Below, piece after piece: positions 48,666 through 60,001 of a stretch of 64,000 nt of DNA (its first letter is position 1; every line of letters begins with the position of its first letter). The position numbers and the translations under genes are program-made. This stretch comes from Micromussa lordhowensis (Eukaryota > Cnidaria > Anthozoa > Scleractinia > Lobophylliidae), in the NCBI GenBank assembly GCA_964020085.1, contig OZ026608.1, forward strand, positions 20,278,623-20,342,622. The letters are read 5' to 3'. The notes beneath the pieces are model-generated. The model did no database searches and was not told the origin of the DNA. It was given only the letters and a program-made list of their open reading frames with translations.

Positions 48666-50865
48666 CTTGTAGCATTATACGCTTGATAATAGCACCTTTA
48701 ACCGAAGTCTTGAGCTATATATCGATTTCATACCCAATCATATCTTAATGGATTGAGCGCGCAAGCTGCATTCAGTTTACCACAGACACCAAACTAATAA
48801 CGAGGGTTTAGGTTTTCAAGGAAGAGCGACTTTAAAGGGAACGATCTAAAAAGAAGACTCCGATATACACAGTAAGTAATATTTGTACATAAATTTGCAA
48901 CATTAACTGAACTACTAGTCATACATTTTCACTCCCTCGATTCCGTACACAAATTAACTCCTTTTTGAAAGCCAAACAACGAGGCTGTATAACATACCTT
49001 ATTCTACAAAGAAACCGAACCGATAAAAGTCGCATTTGTTTAACATTCTCCCACAAATAGATAAATTAATCTTGGAAATGTACTCGACGTACTTTTCGAG
49101 TCGATATGAAGCTGCGAAAAGTCTTTTTCGGAGTGAAATTTCGATACAACTGGCCGGAGCTTTCTTGAACTGCGTATCTGCTGTGATATTTTAAATTCTA
49201 CATGCATTATGTTTGATGTTTCAGAGAAGATTAATCAATCGTCTCTGAAAGGGGAGTGTAAAATTTAAATCTTAGTTCTTACCATGTCTTCAGTCTCAAC
49301 ATTGTTATTGAAAATGGGCGGGTATCTGACATCCCCCCAGGTTTACATAACGACGGAAGGATATGTATTCATCAATCGTCAGATCCATGTATCTTCAGTG
49401 ATTTCGACGGAATAGAAAGGTTGCAGGAGGGTTTAAACTTTGGATTGACGACGCTCGGTTTCTCATTTACCTGAAGTCTCTGTACAGTGTAACTCGCCAG
49501 AAAGCGTTGAGCAGTCAACTATCCACTTAAGAGAATATTTTCTCTTACGAGGTAGAAACGTTTACAGAAATCACGCAAACCTTATTTGTAGTCGAGCGAA
49601 GCCGCAACGAAACACTTTACTGAATCGGCTCGCCACAAGCAAAACTTGGCCGCTCGCCTTCCATTAGAGTTCATTAGTCGTGACAGCGAATGACTAATAT
49701 CACACATTTCAAACTTTACTTTCGGTAACCATGACATGTTTATTAAACCAGGACCCCACAGTTAACGTTCTGTGATTTTCTCTTCGGCTATCCAAACTAG
49801 CAGTTTCACTGACTCCCCGCAAGCACACAAAGAGACGTCCTGATAGATAGCTTGCAGCCGGTCTTTTTTTCTCAGTGCCCAAGGCTGTTTATTGTGAGAC
49901 CACGAACCCCTACAAATAAGGAATGGACTAGAGGACTCTTTAAATTTTGAAACCCTCAATCAGACCAGCAACGGAGTAGCTGATTGATCAGTTCATACTC
50001 GCTCCATACTCTGTGCCTGATTTCGGGAGAAAAACAGACTGTAAGCAGCCAGGTGCCCCGAGAGACTATTGTACCACTCGTGACGTCATCACATTTCACG
50101 ACAAAAGATCGTTTTGATAATAAACGGATCAAGGGAGAAAAAACTCAGCAAAAAATCATCTAAACACCTTCATTCTCATAAAGGCGGGCTGACAAATCGC
50201 AGCGTGAAAATCAGACGTGCTTGAGATATTTCATGTGGTATTTTTCGAAGTATTGTTAACGATCACTTGGTGAATTTCGCTTGGAGTTAGTTTTATTAAA
50301 AGTTGGCGTAAAGTACAATATAATTTTGGTTGCTTCGCTGTCTGTAGTTTAAGCCTTTCTACAAATATCTAATAAAATCGTTTGAATATCTTTTCGGAAA
50401 TTTTCACAAAATTTTCTAAATATCACAAAAAATTTCCTAAATGTCTCAAAAACATCTTCTATTTTTGTTTTAAAAATAAACTTTGTTTGAATCACTTAGA
50501 CCAAAATTTTTAGTTGAAGGAGTAGAAAAAGAAGATTCAGGCCTGTACTTTTTGTTTCCATTCGCCATTGGAATATATTTAAGTGAGAAACCGCTGAACT
50601 TGATTGTTTCTGGCACAGAATACAGAAAACTCAGAAAGACATCCCTAAATTTTCTAAATATTTTTTCTTATCTCGGAGACTTCTAAATGTCCTGCCCCCC
50701 AAAAATACCCGGATAGTTGTAGACAGGGCTATTTGTTGTTCGTTCCGCAACATTGAAAATTAGTAATTGTAAAAATGTATGCTGTTTTCAATAGTCCACA
50801 GTGCTGCGAAGAATACACCAGACGATTCATATCTGATCAGCGAGCAAGAATCACTTAAGAATACA
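48666..50865. other. Intergenic, no supported gene
   Basis: About 2.2 kb of AT-rich DNA. Only small hairpins (for example TTTCAGAGA...TCTCTGAAA at 49221-49250) and degenerate AAATTTTC repeats near 50390-50450 are seen. Confidence 0.5.
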
Positions 50866-52080
50866 ATGAGCAGATATCTTATTCTGTTTGCTGCTATCTT
50901 CTTTTGGACCGCCATCGCTTGTAAGATCGTAGTTAATTACAACTTGAACATTATTCTTGTAATGTTAATACAAAGTCAGCCCAGCCTCTATTGCACCAGG
51001 GACGGGTGGGTTGGGGCTCGTTTTAACACGCCTCGTTATGACATCGTAATGCCATTAAATCCACCATTTTGGTGACCTTTTTTTTCAAAGTTTATTACTA
51101 GTGCTTCTCCGACGGCTATATGCGTCGTATTTTCAACTCTGTTGTCCTCCTATTATCGTCTATGTCCAATATACACGATCGAGTACTGGCGAATCGCCAC
51201 GATTCGGTTCGCAATTTCGTACCATCCGTACAGAAGCAACAAAATATTCGATTCTAAGTTTCGATAATGGCATGCATTTGACGAATCGATCCTCAAGGGA
51301 TCGACGACTGCAGTCAACATTTGTAGCAATCTTTAGCCTGTTCCAGGCGCTCGGTTGTTAGGGGCGAGCCAGAGAAAAAACAAGGGGGGACTTTCTCGCC
51401 ATAGTCCTCCCTCGTTTTTTCTCTCGCTCACCGTCTCTTCTGCCCAGTTACAGAGAGCCTGCAATAGGCTAACCAGTCGTCAGCTGCTTCTTCCTCCATT
51501 TAACGGATAACTTGTTTGTTCACAGACCCTCTATTTTGCCTTGAGTTTGTCGAGATCGCAAGCTTAGCAAAATATTAACCCGGCCAAAACGCAAGAGAGG
51601 GAGGGTTGGGGAAAATAACTCGTAGTAAGTAAATAAACGTATGTGCGGGATAGACTAACGGATAATAGATCAAAGACTGCATCTGACCATGGGTACGCAT
51701 GCGTGACGAATCGTATCGTTAAGTAGACGAATTGTACCCGTTTGCGTGTATTGGACAACCCTCTCTCTTGTCGGTGTTTGAAAATGTGGTGAGATCCATC
51801 TCTCGTGTTTGATATATTACTTGACGCGAGGAACCTTATGTACGTTTCATCTCGTACGTTTACAGTTCAACCGGACAACCCACCGCCCCCAGCTCATGGC
51901 AGCGTAGACTGCTTCACATGGGACTACCAAGTATGTGTAATCACGTGTGATGAAGGATATCTACCGGAAAGACCACATGCTCAGGCGTACCTGTACAATC
52001 ACACCGCTAACCAGTGGATTTCTAACCCTCCGGGATACGAATATCCCTGGGCTAACTGTGTCGAGATCTGTAAAGACTAA
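50866..52080 (+). CDS. Small secreted sushi (CCP) domain protein
   Basis: 89 residues in two exons, 50866-50920 (signal peptide MSRYLILFAAIFFWTAIA, donor T|GTAAGA, phase 1) and 51866-52080. The mature part is essentially one CCP module: PDNPPPPAHGSVDC, then VCVITCDEGYLP, a Trp in NQWISNPPG, and WANCVEIC near the end. The Cys order and the Gly-Ser-Val/Cys-Asp-Glu-Gly-Tyr motifs are typical of sushi domains, which bind proteins in complement and adhesion. NHTA is one N-glycosylation sequon. An acceptor-like CCACAG just before 50810 suggests a 5' UTR exon further left. A decayed paralogous exon lies 3.7 kb downstream. Confidence 0.78.
51365..51429. repeat. Inverted repeat in the sushi gene intron
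   Basis: GAGCCAGAGAAAAAACAAGGGGGGAC pairs with the inverse GTCCTCCCTCGTTTTTTCTCTCGCTC around a 13-nt loop. Imperfect at two positions. Confidence 0.8.
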
Positions 52081-52318
52081 GTAGGTAAGCAGACAGCAGT
52101 TAAATTACAGCTAGAATAGGAAGAAACCGTCTCGTTGTAGACTTCAGTAACTGCAATATGCCTCTAACCTCGCCATCACTTTTCTCAACGAATTTCTAAG
52201 TGTGTGTTACCTATTCGATTTCAGGATGCCTTGGATCTATCAATTGAAGAATTCAGCGATCATCCAAGTATTACATCAATTTCTTTACAAGATTTTAATT
52301 TTGGCCTTTTCTTTTCAG

Positions 52319-54052
52319 CCCGTTAGTGTTGAATACATAGGGAAACTACTCAGTGAGCTCAAGATAAATAAATCTTGTGGTCCTGATAACATCCCTCCTA
52401 AAATACTCAGATTATCTGTGCCTACAATTAATGAACCTTTAACTAAACTGATTAACTACTGTATAACGGAGTCTTCTTGGCCTTTGGACTGGAAACGAAG
52501 TCATATTACCCCTGTTTATAAAAAAGATGATGCCTCATCTGTAAAGAACTACAGACCAATCAGCATTCTTTCTGCCATCCCAAAGTTATTAGAAAGAGTT
52601 ATGTACGACCAACTTTATGATGTCTTCAAGTCCAAATTTTCCTTAAATATGTCTGGGTTTTTGAGAGGTCATTCATGTCTCTGACTGGAGACTGGCTCTT
52701 GACTCCAAGAAAATAACTGGATCTATTGCTATCGACCTTTCCAAAGCGTTCGATTCCATCTGCCATAATTTACTTCTGGCTAAACTGCGAGCCTATGGCC
52801 TTAATGATGATGCTATTGCTTTCCTGCAATCAAACTTGATTGATCGTCAGCAGAGAGTCAAGTTCCATGGGAAATTTTCTGAATGGTGCCCAGTCAAATG
52901 CGGTGTACCTCAAGGTAGTCTGCTAGGCCCCTTGTTATTCAACATTTTTCTAAACGACCTAAATTTTGCTGGGCAAATCTCATCTTTGCGTCTATATGCA
53001 GATGATACCACAACTTATGCATCTGATCGTAATATCATCGCCTTAGAAATCGCGCTAAACCAGGACCTTAACATTCTGGTCACCTGGTTTTCTCATAATT
53101 ATCTGACTGTCAACAGTCTCAAAACTCAAGGTATGTTACTTGGGAGTCACACCCATGTACCTGAATTTTTTATTGGTGATATACTAAGGTTGAATTGACT
53201 AACTCTCTTAAAATTCTTGGGGTGACTATTGATAATAAATTGACTTTCTGTGAACATATATCCAACATGCTCAAGAAAGTCTATGCCAAGATTGGTGTTC
53301 TAAGACGTCTCAAAAGACTGATGCCTCACAGAGTGTCCCTATCACTTTACAAGGCCTACCTGCTTCCTCATTTGGAATACTGCAGTCCCTTACTTATTGG
53401 AATAAATAAAACTATGAACTCTAAATTAGAGTCAGCCAACAAATTTGCACTTAAAACTCTATTAAATCTAGGTAACAATCTTGACTATGATTCTATATTA
53501 TCTTTGAGTGATATGCAGTCTCTTGAACACAGACGCTATTATAGTTCTCTTGCCTTATTATATAATTGCATGAACACTAACGGTCCGCGATATATCAAAA
53601 ACTTTTTTCAGTTTCGTTATACTAAATATAATTTAAGAAGCAAGGGCATTAATCTGGAACTATCTGGCTACAATAATAAATTCTTCCATAACTCGTTTAC
53701 ATATATAGAGTAAGTCGCCTCTGGAATAAATTGCCTGTACATATTAAAACATCTAGTACATTTAGTGACTTCACTCGTAAACTAAAAGCTTTTGATTTTA
53801 GCAAATTAGGGCCTAGCTGTCATTGTAATTCTTGTATATAGTTTTATTTCCATTAGTTTTCTAATAGTATATGTAATTTTTATCCTGTCTAGTTTTTTAC
53901 TCGTAGCTGTTTTTTTTTTTATAATCTAATTATATATTTTACATAGTTTTAATTATAGATATAGTCATACGTTTTAAACATGAGCCTCTGGCTCGGGCAA
54001 CTGGGTAACCATGCCTCACGTATTGACATTAAACTTGATTGATTGATTGATA
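52319..54052 (+). mobile_element. 5'-truncated non-LTR retrotransposon (CR1/L2/Jockey-like), broken
   Basis: Reverse transcriptase remains in three frame-shifted pieces: 52319-52684 (KINKSCGPDNIPPKIL, YRPISILSAIPKLLERV), 52690-53198 (DLSKAFDSICH, CGVPQGSLLGPLLFNI, and the catalytic LYADDTT), and 53195-53713 (KILGVTIDNKLTF, LYKAYLLPHLEYCSPL, C-terminal domain). At least two frameshifts and a stop (52682) make it inactive. It lacks the endonuclease half. The 3' end finishes in (TTGA)n at 54036-54052, typical of this clade. It inserted about 240 bp downstream of the sushi gene. Confidence 0.92.
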
Positions 54053-54232
54053 AGAATTTACTGGCTTACGCGCAGAAAAAAGGGTGCTCACAACATTACG
54101 CCCGCGAAGTCCGTTTCTAAAGTATTTTTTAAAAATGTTTCTGGTCCGGAAATGATCTCTCCGCGAGTCAGGCTTAGCATTTTCTCCGTCTCTGTACTCA
54201 TTTGTACTCACTGAAGATGGATGGTCGGCCGA

Positions 54233-54280
54233 GACATCGTTGTCTCCGTTATCAACGACATCGTTGTCTCCGTTATCAAC
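54233..54280. repeat. 24-bp tandem duplication
   Basis: GACATCGTTGTCTCCGTTAT-CAAC twice in a row, identical. Confidence 0.95.
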
Positions 54281-54597
54281 GCATTTCGAGGTACATACAG
54301 CCAGGCGTTCATCGCTACGAACTCAGCGGCTCCAAACTTGAAACTTGGGTTATAAAAGGTCATGTTTGTAGCGTGCGGTCTAATTGTCTCATCCTGACGT
54401 TTGTTTTATTCACAGAGCAACAATTAACCCTGGCATTTTTGGACTAGCCCATCCTAACGTTTCTCCCTAACAACCTGAACACCTTGGGTAACAGTGAAAT
54501 GAGGCATAATAGCTTTTTCTGCTTGTTTGATTTATTCCACAGGTCCCAAAGTAGAACTCAAGCACAGTGATACGAAAGATGAAAACGATGTCAGAAC

Positions 54598-54895
54598 ACT
54601 TCTCAAACTCATTAATAATTCATCAAGCTAAAACAAAGAAAATCACAACCGTGAAGGAGGTTTTGATACCCGGTCTTAATTAGCATAGATTTTGACGATT
54701 TTACCTCTCGATTTTCTCCTTAGTTTTCGCTTCGATTGAGAAGATATATCAAACACTCGAGACAGTGTTTCATCGGCTATCCAAACACCTCGAATTTCGT
54801 CAAAAATACTCCGCTGCGCGTCGTATTTTCAACTCTCTTCTCGGTGTTTGGATATCCCGATGAAACACTGTCGCTCGTGTTTGATATATTACATA
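54598..54895. mobile_element. Hairpin MITE (copy A)
   Basis: Head CTTCTCAAACTCATTAATAA..., then a long hairpin 54741-54892 (GATATATCAAACACTCGAGAC... / ...TCGTGTTTGATATAT). Copy B is at 58455-58740; a head fragment recurs at 63890-63915. Confidence 0.85.
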
Positions 54896-55216
54896 AAACT
54901 AGAAACAGGGGTATAAATGAAACACATAATATATTCCATAAATAGTGGATAATAAAGGAAAGATGTAATAAATTATATCGAGTATAGGGTGTTGTTGCTT
55001 ATCCTAGCAAAGAGAGCAAACTCAAACTTTTGCCACCTACGTTTTTGTTATTTTCCAGCACTTTCCGCTGAAACTCTACGAATGGTTCTCTCGCTTATCA
55101 CGCCATTTCAGGGAAAGGGGTGGGGAGAAGGGAGTGGGGAGAAGTTTCCCCGCCGCTTCAGTTTATCCAAGGACCCGGGGATTAGGCTGAGGGAGGGAGA
55201 TGACTCCTGATATTTC

Positions 55217-55570
55217 AGGCGCCGTCCACACCACGCCGTAGAAATTTGAAAACGCAGCTCTATTTCTACTGTTAGGCCTACCGTCCACACTAATCTCTGT
55301 CACGAAAACGAAGCTTTTCGAAAACGCTCTTTAAACCGTAGGAATCTGAAAGCGTCGGCTTTTTGTTCTGGTGTAGATGGAAAACATTTTGAAAACTGCC
55401 TTTTTTCGAAAATGATGGTGTCACGGCGCGAATCATGTGAGTTCCGTGATCGAGTTTATCTTAAAATCCAAAATGACTGGTGACTGTTGCGTTTTCAAAT
55501 TCCTACGGAGTGAGGACCGAAAACATTTCATGCGTTTTCAGAGTGAAACCTCCGTTTCGAATTCCTCTGG
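55217..55570. mobile_element. MITE, GGCGCCGTCCACACC family
   Basis: Begins GGCGCCGTCCACACCACGCC and carries CCGTCCACACTAATC and GAAAACG repeats, related to 48340-48665 in inverted order. The right end near 55570 merges with a decayed sushi exon. Confidence 0.65.
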
Positions 55571-55577
55571 CGTGGAT

Positions 55578-55715
55578 GGCGCCTCAGCCTATATGCTATC
55601 CGCGGAATGGATGTGCTATTGCGTGAATGGACATGTACCGGAGTAGCCACATGCCTCTGATGACTAAACTTACGACCCCTATACTGACCAATGGGAAACT
55701 CAATGCAATCCATGT
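55578..55715 (+). pseudogene. Decayed sushi exon paralogous to the 51.9-kb gene
   Basis: Codon-level similarity to the second exon of the sushi gene: GGC..., then MCYCVNGHVPE (gene: VCVITCDEGYLPE), stop, PHA, stop, then TYDPYTDQW (gene: YLYNHTANQW). Two in-frame stops (55643-55645 and 55664-55666) disable it. DNA matches include ACCGG-(A)G..CCACATGC. No signal-peptide exon was found nearby. Confidence 0.6.
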
Positions 55716-56189
55716 TTTCAGGATTAGCGTTAATATTTAGTTAGGGCTTAGAAGTTAATTACAACCTTTAGAAACTGACTCATTCAAAGCTAAAGGTAAA
55801 AATAAGCTGAAAATGCACGTTCTAGACTAGACCATTTTGCTCGGGCATTAATTTTTTATTGGGTTCAAGTTGCCAGAATATCGAGAAACGCGAAGCTTGG
55901 CATGAGTTCGAGAGGAAGCTACTCATTTATTTCGCAAGATTAACGTGTTCCATGCTCAAGGAATTTTCAGTTGTAAACGGAAGGACAGAGGTAGGGGTTT
56001 TGACCCACTGCGGCTCAGTTCAAATTGCAATTTACATTCTGATGAAAATTACTATGGCCATCTATAAGCTCCTGTTATAAATTGAAGTTTTACGTTGCTT
56101 AGATTGCGTTTCTTCTCCAGATCCTTTACCACCTCTCGTGTAGCAATTCTTGCAAGGGACATTATCCCACACGCTGACCAAGCTCGAAG

Positions 56190-56195
56190 TTTATT
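56190..56195 (-). terminator. Poly(A) signal of the glutamate-receptor-like gene
   Basis: AATAAA on the minus strand, about 150 nt after the stop at 56344. Confidence 0.5.
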
Positions 56196-56204
56196 CCAAT
56201 AAAC

Positions 56205-56328
56205 CAATGACGGTGCTCACAGCCTCTCTTCGGTGCTCATAGCCTCACTTTGGCTTTCATGGCCTCTCTTTGGGGCTCACAGCCTCACTTTGGCGCTTAA
56301 AGCCTCACTTTTTCGCGCATAGTCTCTA
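56205..56328. repeat. 22-24-bp minisatellite in the 3' UTR
   Basis: About six units of GGTGCTCA-AGCCTCACTTT-type sequence with substitutions. It lies between the stop codon and the poly(A) signal of the minus-strand channel gene, so it should be transcribed. Confidence 0.8.
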
Positions 56329-56343
56329 GTTTCTAAAGGTTAG

Positions 56344-59300
56344 CTAGACCCAGGTTCCATTCAGATGTTTCAGAATTTTTCCATTTCTTGTCTCAGACAT
56401 TTTGAAACGTTCAAGTTGTTTGCGATGCTTTAGTCGCAGTTGTTGATACTTTAACGCAAATCGTTGATAAAAGTCCTCCACTATTTGTTGCAGCTCTAAT
56501 TTCACCTTGATGTATTCTCTTGTGCGTCTTCTCGTTATTACTAGAAGCGTTTGACAAAAAACAAATAGCACTGTTTATTGGAATTGTCATAAACATTTCA
56601 ATGCAGGTAGTAATGCAGTCATAAATTAAAGGTGTCCTATCCAAGGGGTGTGGTAGACGCGGTGGCCTCGTGGTTAGTGCACTCGACTCCGGAGTGAGCA
56701 GTTCGTGTTCGAGCCCTGGCCGGGGACAGTGTGTTGTATTCTTGGGCAAGTCACTTAACTCTCACAGTGCCTCTCTCCACCCAGGTGTACAAATGGGTAC
56801 CGGCGAATTTAAGGTGGGGGTAACCCTGCGGTGGACTAGCATCCCATCCAGGGGGGAGTAGAAATACTCCTAGTCGGCTTATGTTATTGAACCCGGTATA
56901 AGCTCCGGCCTGATGAGCCACTTGGCTCGTATGCAGACTCTACCCTTTACCTATCCAAGGGGCAACTCCCATGTAAAAAGGACGGGGGGTACTCGTCCCA
57001 AATTTTGAAAAGAACCCCTAAGAGGTACCAAGATACTGTTTTGTGAACCTGACTTGAAATTTTCTTTCACCCCATATGAAGTACCAATTCTAAAACTACA
57101 CATTAGCTGACACTAACTTTTTTCGGCTCAATACCCTAAAAGCTACCGCAAAAGCCTCCGCTGGGAGGTGAGACGAGCTACCCCCCCCCCCCCCGTCATG
57201 CATTTTGTGTTACCTTAGATTTCCTTGTTCCACCCTAAAACCACACAACATACTCTGAAAAAGCTTAACATTCGCGAAGGGCCCTAGAATTTTGTGGCAA
57301 TACCTTGGATCTCGTATCTTCGTTTCTGCATTCCTTTATACCACGAGTGATACACCATGCCTATAAAGACAGCCACGCAGAGAAGAGCCAGCAAAACAAA
57401 GATAGTCACGCGATAGATAGCTGTGCCTGGATCCAGGAGAGGTATCTTGTTTGATTGTATACTTTGGTTTGGGATCTCCTAATGGTGAGAAAGATTAACA
57501 TGTCTTGACGTTAGTTGAGTTTTGAATAAACATTGGACAATTGGATATTGGACGAGAAGAAGAACAACAAGAACAAGAACAAGAACAACAAGTTAACAAG
57601 AAGTGGAGGAAGAACAGGAGGGGGTGGAGAGAGTCAGAAGGAAGGAGAGGGCATGGGGATGAGTGAGGTAGTGAAGGGATAAAGTCCGATTACAATCTAA
57701 CAATCTTTTGCTGTTGAATTCTCCTCGGGGTGTTTGTTTAAACTGATATTTTCCATTTTGAAAACAAGAACTGAAACACACAACGGACAAGCTTTTCCTA
57801 CCTCCTCGTTGTTTTGGTTTGTTTTCTGCAGTATATCCGTGACAACCGCGGTGCTCTTGTTCCCGATGTAATCCCGAAAATGCTGTTCCAGCTTTGCTGC
57901 ATTGCCACTGATCACGACCCCAGAAGTGAACTCAAAAGGAATTATTTGACTAACCACCAACCAGGTGACGTTAAACAGATCATTTCTGTAATGTGCTGTG
58001 TATAGATCCACTAAGATTCCATCAACTTCACCATACTTCAGGGCATTAACAAGCCTCTCGAGGGTCGGGAACGTGCTGCCTTTGCAAGAAAAATAACCCT
58101 CTTAGCAAGTGGTACTGCACAAGATGTTTCAACAATATCTTTCACTCCTTATTTGTCTATTAAAATGTTGTCGTTGTTTTCGGGATTGTTCCGAGGTTCA
58201 AATGGTTTTTACAAATCTTACGTTTCTGACAGTTTTCAGCCGGCCTTCTATGGGAAGTAGAGATTTATGGACTATGGTGGACTAGTATTCTCTGGTTTGG
58301 AATTGTGATTGGAGACAAATTGTGAGAGGCTTAAAACTGAAATTGGTACCTTAAAGCAGCTCAGTCATGACATTCTGAGTTATTTTGGCCACGTACAAGA
58401 TAAAATTTAAATTGAAGGAAACCTGAATGTAGGAAAATCCAGCACCATCTGACTTCTCAAACGTATTAATAATTAATCAAGTTAAAACAAAGAAAATCAC
58501 AACTTAACCTTGAAGGAGATTTGGATACCCGGTCTTAATTTGATGATTTTACTTCTCCGTTTACTCCTTAGTTTTTGTTTCGATTGAGAAGATATATCAA
58601 ACACGAGAGACAGTGTTTCATCGGCTATCCAAACACCTCGAATTCCATCAAAAAGACTCCGCTGCGCGTCGTATTTTCAGCTCTCTTCTCAGTGTCAGGA
58701 TATCCCGATGAAACACTGTCTCTCGTGTTTGATATGTTAAAGAAACAACACGAGTCCGAGGATCCTGTGTTAAACTGAAAATGGCTGGTTTGCAGTGTCA
58801 CTTATGGTGTTTGTGCATGGGGTAATTGTGCCTTGACATTTCAAAGAAAGATCGTAAATTTACAAAAACGGGCCTTACGCCTTATTTATTTTACTAAGTC
58901 TAAGGAACACGCCGTACCCTTTTTTCTCAAATCGAATTGCCTTCCCCTACCTAGCCTATTTTTCAGAGATTGTAGCTATTTATTGTATGCATCCTGTTGT
59001 ATGATATCAACAGACAGACAGCGCCAGTTAGTATACTCAATCAGTTCGTTAAAACAAGTCAGATTCACAACTACAGAACAAGATCTGTCTCTAGCGAGTC
59101 GTTTTACGTTAAGTTCTCTAGAACCGATAAAATGTACGCCTTTTTCTCCAGAATCGGCGCCCAAATTTGGAACTCTATTCCTTATTCGATTAAAGTACTT
59201 AAACGTTCGTCCTTTCGTAAAAAGATAAAGGAATTATTACTAAATTTCTTGCGGTCTGAAGATGAATATGTTGAAGTCTCCTGTATTATTAAGTTATTTA

Positions 59301-59960
59301 ATACTTTAGGTTAGCCTCTTTTCGTAAAGTTTTAATATATTTGTTTTTGTTTTATGTTACTCTATTCTATGTATTGTATAGCTAGTGTTTTCTCTTGTAT
59401 TTGTAAAATGTCTTTAGATCTCCCCGCCTCGATTAGTTTTTAAGCTATTTGCGGGGGGAAACTTATGTAATTACTTACATTTGTAATCAATTAAATTTTG
59501 TTGTTGTTGTTGTTGTTGTCACGCCATCAGGCATAAAAATCGTAACCATTCAATAGATTAAGTTAAGAAGCTGGGATATGAAAGATGATTTATATAAAAA
59601 CAACCTCGCCAATGTTTAGTACTGTGCAGTTATTCATTCGAGCGTTATTCAGAAATGTGTTTCCCCTAAATTTAAAGAGCTTTGCATGGAGACTCCATGT
59701 TGGTGCCCTTCGGAGGGGCAACATTGGAAAATGATGACGTCACATGAAAACCAAGAATAGAAGTTTACTAAGACGGGCAAAAAACAAACAGATAGTAATA
59801 AACCATGAAGTAACGAGAATGGTTGAGGATGGAGAAGATTAACACGGATTGCAAACGCCGAATTTGAAAAAATTGAGGCTAAATTTTTGAAGATGCTCTT
59901 TTAACCCCTTGCCAGATTGCCTACTTTAGCTAATTCCGAAACCGCCGCCTGGTTAGACCA

Positions 59961-60001
<41 letters not shown>

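Noticed and set aside
56653..56725. Functional tRNA gene
   Set aside because: Same SINE family as 5122-5325; no closed cloverleaf.
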